From Charina bottae (Eukaryota; Chordata; Lepidosauria; Squamata; Charinaidae), in NCBI GenBank assembly GCA_023362775.1, contig JALMGJ010000006.1, forward strand, positions 17,478,501 through 17,542,500: a DNA stretch of 64,000 nt, written 5' to 3'. The notes under the pieces are model-generated. The model had not been told where the DNA came from and searched no databases. It worked only from the letters and a program-made list of their open reading frames with translations. A program made the position numbers and the translations under genes. This document shows positions 57,323 to 64,000 of the stretch, piece by piece (positions within the stretch are counted from its first letter, which is position 1; the number at the start of each line of letters is the position of its first letter).

Positions 57323-57662
57323 GTGAGTCTTTTGGATATGTATTTTTGAGATATGCCCCTTCTATTGCCTTTCTGATACAACCATGAAGTAATATATCTC
57401 AATTACAATCTCGGTTTTCCTTTTGCCATCCACCGAGGCACATGTAACCAGCTCTTCCCACTTGGTTTGTGAACAGCTGGCATCTTGAGATTGCGAGAGA
57501 CATAGCCTTGGTCAGTGGTCAGGAGTTCATGTCAGGAACACACACAACTTTCCACAAGATACAAACCTCTAAGGGATAAAAGAAGAGTGGGTGATCCACA
57601 CTAAATGACAAGACAGCACACCAAGAATCCTTTGTTAACCCCTAGCTTTATTGAGTATAATA
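57323..57662. other. CACNA2D4: intron after E24, nothing recognised
   Basis: No exon or repeat that I can name. Confidence 0.4.
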
Positions 57663-57775
57663 CAGGTAGTCCTCGTTTAGCAACCACAATCGGGAACGGT
57701 AGCTCTGTCATTAACCGAAGTGGTTGCTAACTGGGAAATCACGTGACCACAACTGTGCTTCCTTTTCCTCACTCC
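57663..57775. mobile_element. left-end fragment of the AGGTAGTCCTCG DNA transposon
   Basis: CAGGTAGTCCTCGTTTAGCA, then GTTGCTAACTGGGAAATCAC and GTGACCACAACTG; same family as 18963-19652. The right end is not found. Confidence 0.7.
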
Positions 57776-57859
57776 CCCGCCCTTTGGAATGCTCACCCCA
57801 GTGCTGGGATAATTAACAAGAAGGGAGTTAATGTTCGTATTTACATTCATTGGAGAGGA

Positions 57860-58190
57860 AAGGAAGGGATTACAAGATTACAAGAGGGGGAATGGGTCAG
57901 GCACAGGAGAGATTGCCTACAGAAATTGCTTGGGTTTTTTTCTCCCCACCCCCACCCCTTCTCACAGTGGAGAGATTGGAGAGGAAGGGATTACACATCG
58001 AAAGCAATGCACTGGTGCTGGCAGCCATGAGCGTGCTACACAAACATCCTTTGGTTTTTTTGTGTGCCTGCTTACTCTCTTGTAATCTCTTCCTCTCCAA
58101 TCTCTCTGCTCTATGAGAGGGGTGGGGGAACGGATCAGACACAGGAGAGATTGCCTACAGAAATTGCTTTTTTCTTTCTTCCTTCCACCT
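57860..58190. repeat. local direct and inverted duplications
   Basis: GGAGAGATTGCCTACAGAAA occurs at 57905 and again at 58145. GGAGAGATTGGAGAGGAAGG near 57970 has an inverted partner (CTTCCTCTCCAATCTCTC) near 58090. Possibly the interior of the DNA transposon starting at 57663. Confidence 0.6.
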
Positions 58191-60299
58191 AGTGGCCAGC
58201 TTTTGGACTGGACTGGTGTAGATTGCTTCCTTCTTTGTTTGCTTTCATGCTGTGTTTGCTAATTTCTCCCTCCCTCCCCTTCTATTCCCTCTGGCCCTTG
58301 CCAGACTACTGACTCCAAGTGGAAAAGTCCATAATATCTGTCACAAATTCCTTTTCTTAATACTTTTGGGGCAAGTACAAGATCACATTCACGCATTCAT
58401 TCACTCAATTCATAGGGACCTTCCAAACAGATCTCAGAGACAAGCAACAGCCCTGGGTATCCTAAATCTAAAGCTGAATTCAACAATGATAGGAGGATGT
58501 TGAGGAAAATATTTCCTGGGCTGGAAATAGTATGGGCTGACAAGTTCCTTTGTCTTGATTAAAGGGTCAGGCTTCTGTGGTGATCCGCATAGGAACTGTA
58601 TATATGTGTAAGGAACACATAGGAATGGTTGACACATTAGGAAGTTTACACACAAATGTACTCACTCACCTGACTTCCCTTCAATGTAAGGGATAACAAA
58701 GCCTAACTTTTTTTTTTAACAAGGCTACTTTGTATGATTTCTAATAAAAAGGGAAATGCTACTTCAACACTAGTATAACTACTGTAAAGGTGACTTCTCT
58801 CCCCCCCCCCCGTTCTCCCCCCTTCCCCTCCCCCTCAATCTCAATCTCTTCCTCCCTTCCTCCGAATAATGTCTGGATAAAACAATAGGAATAATGGTGA
58901 GTCAAGTCACCAGCTTCACTCCTGTAGTGCAAGGTGGCATCCAACCTGCACAATAAAATCAGTGTGTCCCATTGCATCCATTGTTTTGCATATCTTCCTC
59001 AACTGATGGAACATCTGTTACTCTGATGCTATTTTCATTACCAGGTCTCTTACAATTGCTTGTGACAACATCTGTTAATACCTTCATGGTACAGATGTTA
59101 GCAACAGAATCCCACAGATAACAGATATTGCTATAGTTGTTCTCATGTGCAATAACCAGACCCTGCCATCTAGACAAGGTAGTCCTGTTTCATTGCTTTA
59201 TCCTATCCTATGTATCAAATTGTTGGATTGGAAGCAGATCCTCAATGCAAATATATTGTACTTGAGAACATTAAAAAGGCCATGTGCATCTCTCTAATGC
59301 ATGCATAGGGGTGAATGCATGGAAGAATGCAAATACAAGCACGTATCCAACAGCATGGTCTGCTATCCATTCAGCTGTAGTATGAACGTTCATCTATTCT
59401 GCCAAATTGTCCCTGTTTATGTGTCATTCAGATTCAAGCAATTTTCATGGTGCCATTATATAATGGAATCGTGGGGAATCTACAGTACATACCAAAATTG
59501 TGGGCATTCATAAACCAATCTTTGCCCAGCTGAATTTCATCCTGCCTTTAAGCAACTGTTCTGCTTGTGGGCATTTGGCTAATTCCAATTGAAACCAGCA
59601 AAACTGAAAAATAATCAGGTTTGTTTGATGTGGGCAACAGCGCCATCTGGTGGATAAAGATACATCTGGCTTTCTCATTTGGAGGGCTTTGAATTCTGTT
59701 ATTTCCAATTTTCAAAATGTTGATGTAATTTTGATGTTTTGTAATTTTGTAATTTGTTGATGTTAGTGTATGGAGTTTAGAGTTTTCTGAAGACAGGTTT
59801 TATTTGCTTAATCAGCTTGGTTGAGCTTTTGTTCGTTAGACAAAATCTGTAAGCAAAAACAGAAATTGCTGTTATACAAGAACACATATAACAATGTAGA
59901 AATGTGTGTGTTTCCATTACTCTGTTTCCTATTTAATCTGCACTTGAAATCCACCTGCCACTTTGCTTCCCAAAAACATGCTAGGGACAAAAATATTAAA
60001 CCATGGAACTGAATGGTAGCAAATGTTGCTTAATTACATATTTGTCATCAGATATTTTGGTTATGAGTAAATGAAATGTTTATTAAAACTCATGCACAGA
60101 GTCAGAATGCTGGGGCTGAAGTCGTACCTGGGCTTTAATGTATTTCTGCATGACAGCCTTAAACACAGCAAATTGTCGTTATAAGCTGAAATATAAGAAG
60201 AGTATCATATATTTGGGAAAGAAGGTTGTGCTTTGTTTTCATGGTTGTTTAATCTGGGCTGTCTTGTTTCATTTTTATGTGTTTAATGGTTTTTATTTA
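58191..60299. other. sequence downstream of E24, nothing recognised
   Basis: No exon of CACNA2D4 and no leucine-rich-repeat ORF. A C-rich tract at 58801-58835. The remainder looks unique. Confidence 0.4.
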
Positions 60300-60382
60300 G
60301 TATCATATTTCGTAAGCCACCCAGAATCCACTGGCGTGGGCAGCTATATTAAATCTAAACAACAACAACAACAACAACAACA
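60300..60382 (+). mobile_element. LINE tail fragment with (AAC)n
   Basis: CGTAAGCCACCCAGAATCCA then GGCGTGGGCAGCTATATTAA and (AAC)n. Confidence 0.65.
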
Positions 60383-61006
60383 TTAGGTGATGTACTTGCC
60401 CTGAAGGAAGAATAGCACTGAGCTTCCAAGGGAGATTTGACAAACAGATCCAATCAAATTTAGACATGCTGATGTTCTCCCATTGATATCAATGGGACTC
60501 GAGCAAGATTCACTGGATCAGGACTCACATAGAACATTCTTAAATTAAAATGAATTCTTGAATTTACAGGTTGTTCTCACTAATTTGTTACCAGTAACAC
60601 CTGATTTTTCTTTGGTTGACACAAAACATCCTTACATTATATTATTATTTTTAACATTGAGAGTCATTTGGAATCTAATGCTCTGATAATTAGCCTTTGC
60701 AGCACCTAAGAACTGTTAAAAATAGCTCAAACAATAGTGAATCCCTGATACTCAGAAAGTAGGTTGCAGTAATATTATTTTTATTTATTTGTTTATTTTA
60801 ATCCTCATCAGAAAGGTCAGGTGTAGATAGATGATCTGCATATTACTGAATAGCGGTAGCTCCCTATTACAAAGCCACAAATACTATGGGGGTTTGGGGG
60901 AGGGAGGGAGGCAAATGATGAAATGCACGTTGTGATATCCCAATGCCTCTCTCGTATTTTGCATCGTGATATTGCACACAAGTACGTAAGGGTAACAAGT
61001 ACGTTA

Positions 61007-61338
61007 GGGGGCGTGGTGGCTCAGCAGGTAAGATACCAGGCTTGTCGATCAGAAGATCGCAAGTTCGGAGGTTCGAATCCCTAGCCCCGCATGATGGAGT
61101 GAGCTCCCGCACTCGCCCCAGCTCTTGCCAACCTAGCAATTCAAAAGCATGCAAATGCAAGTAGATTAATAGGTACCACTTCGGTGGGTAGGTAACAGCG
61201 TTCTGTGTGCGTCATGCCGGCCACATGACCACGGAAGCGTCTTTGGACAATGCTGGCTCTTCGGCTAACAAACAGAGATGAGCACCGGCCCCTAGAGTCG
61301 GACACAACTGCACAAATGTGAGGGGGGAACCTTTACCT
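61007..61338 (+). mobile_element. tRNA SINE, GGGGCGTGGTGGCTCAGCGGG family (plus strand)
   Basis: Box A GTGGCTCAGCAGGTAAG, box B GGTTCGAATCC (about 61070-61080), body AATAGGTACCACTTCGGTGG, tail CTAGAGTCGGACACAACTGC. Flanks ACGTTAGG/ACGTAAGG suggest an imperfect duplication. Confidence 0.9.
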
Positions 61339-61539
61339 TACGTAAGGGGCAGAATTTGTAGTCTGTAGTCACAATGCACATTTCATCATTTTGACAAAGT
61401 CTTGGCTTGCTGCAGACATCCCTGCTGGATATTGTTAGTTCACCCATCTATCTCTATTAGGCAGGTTTTGGTTTTTCCTAAGAATGTACCCAAGTGAACA
61501 AAACATCATGGTCACCAATATTTGTTAGTTAAATGCTGC

Positions 61540-64000
61540 CCATAATCTCTTTAATCCCACCCAGCCATCTTCCATTTCTAGTTACATCAACCTTGCCAAG
61601 TTTTATCATTTTTCTGATCCAACACCTGCTTGCATCACACAACCAAAATATGTGAGTTTCTACTTGCCTCTTATACTAAGAATCAACCTGACTGAGTGAT
61701 GGGTTGTTCTTACATTTATGATACTCAAATCCATAATCCAAAGGGATCTATAATTTTTTCTTGCTCTTCTCAGCATCCAGTTTCATAGCTCTATATTACC
61801 ACTGGAAAAGCATTGTTTCAACTGTTCTGATCTTTATGTCTATGAAGGTTCTCAGTCATCCAGGTGGAATTGTCTGTAGCTTGAATCATGTCAACTGGAT
61901 TTCTATTTTCTCAGTGGAAACGTTTTGCTCCTTATCCAAGGAGCTTCTTCAGTCTGAGCAAAGTTAGTAAGGGAATCCTAAATATGTTTCTAGGTAGCTG
62001 TGTGACCTTACACCTGGGGCTAGGTCATGGTTATATTGAGATGTTATTTTAAGTCCTTTTATCATCTTTGTTCTCATTGAAAGGTCCTTATCCTTTACAA
62101 TCTTGTTGAAGTTTGTTATGGCTTTTCTCACTAGGATCTCTTTATTTCTCCGAAGTATTACCCATATTTATATGTTTTTGAGTCCCCAGAAAGCAAAACT
62201 GTCTACCAGCTTCAGAGCTTCACCATCAGTGTGGGTTCACTAAATATGTTGACTGGCATTGCTTTTGTCGTCTTAATATTTAACATTAATCCAGGTGCCT
62301 CACTTTATTTTTCATAATAAGCAATTCTTAGTTTTCCTTACTTTCAACTAACAACAAAAAATCTGTTTGATTCCAGCTGTTATCTCTTCCAAGACTGCCC
62401 TTCTTATGGGTTAAAATTATATAAGGATTGTATGCATCCTTGTCTCACTCCTTTTCCTATTATGGATTGCTCTGTTTCTCAGAATTCAGTTCTTATAAAA
62501 ATATCTTGTTCTTTGTAAAGATTCCTAAGGAGAGAATAATCATATGTTCCAGCAAACCCATTATCCTTAATATACTCTATATTCTCACCTGATCCTCACA
62601 GTCAAAGCCCTTGCTGTAGTCAATGAAGCAAACATAACCTTACTAGTTCTTTGTTTTCTCTATTACCCATTTTAATATTAGCTATCTGATCGCATCAGCA
62701 GTATCCTCAGCAAACCACAATGAAGCCAAAATGACAACACTTTCACAGTGAATCATCATACAAATGCTGCCACTGTGTATTTGTATCTTGATATCTGACG
62801 CAAGTACATAAATTGTGCCATTTGCATGATGATGTTATCACAAACTTTGCCATTTCCCCCACTGCTACCCTCATGAACACCCATGGATTTCATATCCCTC
62901 TACCTTTTCTGAAACTTACCCATTTCACTTAGCATTTTTCTTTCCATGGATTGCTCTAATCTTCTCTGTAAGATCTTAAATAAAACTTTGTGTGAGGAAT
63001 TCGTGCAAGGGTTCAGAGCATTCTCTTGCATCTTCCTTCTATAACCCTATTTGTCAAGTGTCTCAGTATAGTCTTGTCAGCTTCTTTTAACATCATTAAC
63101 CACTATCAAAATTGTTCCCTGATTCCTTTTGAATATTCTTACCTTAGCTACCCATGTCTGACCTATTTCTCTGATCTTTAAAAGATCTTTAATTTTCCTT
63201 TTTTTTAAATTCTTATGTTTGATGACATTCATGACTGAAGTATCTTTCCTTGTCCTTTCTTACTTGATGCTGGAAAACAGCACTCAAGTCATTGTGCACC
63301 CATCTTGTTTTCCTCATATAACTTTCCCTGACTATCATGAAAGCTTATCTGAAAGGCATTTGGATCTTTTCCTCGGAAACATTTAGAATGTGTTTTTTCT
63401 GCTTTGGCTTTCATATTGTATCTTATCCCTTCCCAAAGCTCTGCAGATTCTATTTCACATAAATTAAGCAGCTTGAATCAATTCCTTACACTGAATTTAT
63501 GTTCTATGTCCTTTGGATCATGTCTTTTGGCACACATTCTCTTAAATCTAAGCCATGTATCTTAAATCTAACCCATATAACCCATGGAAGTGTCTTGACT
63601 GACTGGTTTGTACTTCTCCATCTTCTGTTTCTTATTATATAGTCTGTTTGGTTCCTGTATTGTCCATCCAGTAATGTCCATATATAGATTGTACATTTAA
63701 GTTGCTTGGAGGAGATATTGACAATAAGCAAATAATTCTGTTTCCAAAAATCTGTTAGCCTATCTCCTGCACTATTGTATTTAGCCAGTTCAAATATCTA
63801 CTGTATTTCTCCAACTTTTGCCATTAACAGCACTACATCCTTTTATAAGTTTGTACCTGGCACATCTTGCAGTTCATCATAGAGTTCTTCAAATATTTCC
63901 AAGAATTCCTCTTCTTCAACACTATCTGTAGTAGATACATATACTTGTATAACATTAGTATTTACTAGATATCCACTAATTCTCCCAGGAGGCTATGTTT
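61540..64000 (-). mobile_element. old, decayed RTE-clade (Bov-B-related) LINE, runs off the right edge
   Basis: Minus strand, many frameshifts. Recognisable pieces in the same order as the intact copy at 1587: the C-terminal segment (61550-61835), TKAFDC-like remnants near 62610 (CAAAGCCCTTGCTGTAGTCA), and the endonuclease YIWTLLDGQYRNQTDYI with QSVKTLP at 63580-63710. It is interrupted at about 61839-62068 by an unclassified repeat. Confidence 0.75.
61839..62068 (+). mobile_element. unclassified repeat, family copy C, inserted in the old RTE LINE
   Basis: TATGAAGGTTCTCAGTCATC to CCTTTTATCATC. ATCTTTATGTC before and ATCTTTGTTCTC after it, where the LINE sequence resumes, suggest a target duplication. 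Aligns with 55122-55353 in reverse. Confidence 0.75.

Noticed and set aside
56011..57066. 351-codon ORF
   Set aside because: It runs through a SINE and two hAT elements; no host protein similarity.
57323..64000. Next CACNA2D4 exon, or a nested leucine-rich-repeat gene such as LRTM2
   Set aside because: No segment encoding the expected FPLWYRQ region and no leucine-rich-repeat ORF was found; they may lie beyond the window.

Overview
The window is nuclear DNA of a vertebrate, most likely a squamate reptile (lizard or snake). It holds short exons with GT/AG borders in long introns, no operons or bacterial signals, and a repeat load typical of squamates: a full-length Bov-B (RTE) LINE, tRNA-headed SINEs whose tails resemble the Bov-B 3' end, L2/CR1-like LINE tails, many non-autonomous hAT elements and long GATA/ATCC/GGAA microsatellites. 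I cannot name the species.

The only host gene I can support is CACNA2D4, the alpha2delta-4 auxiliary subunit of voltage-gated calcium channels, on the + strand. I placed 23 coding exons from 7839 to 57322. Every exon junction keeps the reading frame, and together they give about 704 residues with no stop or frameshift. This covers the N-terminal region just after the signal peptide, the VWA domain with its metal-binding DISGS motif, the Cache-like region and part of the following VGCC_alpha2 region. The signal-peptide exon is not found, and the C-terminal exons lie beyond 64000. I label exons E2-E24, assuming a single signal-peptide exon lies upstream. An unplaced 18-bp candidate cassette exon (35974-35991) sits between E13 and E14.

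Layout: 1-991 is GC-rich transposon-like DNA holding two inverted copies of an exon-like segment; 1587-4822 is Bov-B with an 11-bp target duplication and one in-frame stop; 5.5-7.8 kb holds MITEs and an L2 tail. From 7.8 to 57.3 kb the CACNA2D4 exons alternate with introns filled by SINEs, hAT MITEs, LINE pieces, one solo LTR (32492-32950) and microsatellites. From 57.3 to 64 kb there is no recognised exon; this part holds a DNA-transposon fragment, a tRNA-SINE, and a badly decayed RTE-clade LINE running off the right edge, itself interrupted by a younger element.

No novel multi-gene system is visible. The most interesting material is the mobile DNA: several non-autonomous hAT families with 8-bp duplications that mostly fit nnnTAnnn (the Buster-type signature), some with very GC-rich or gene-fragment-like interiors, plus a possible conserved microexon in CACNA2D4.
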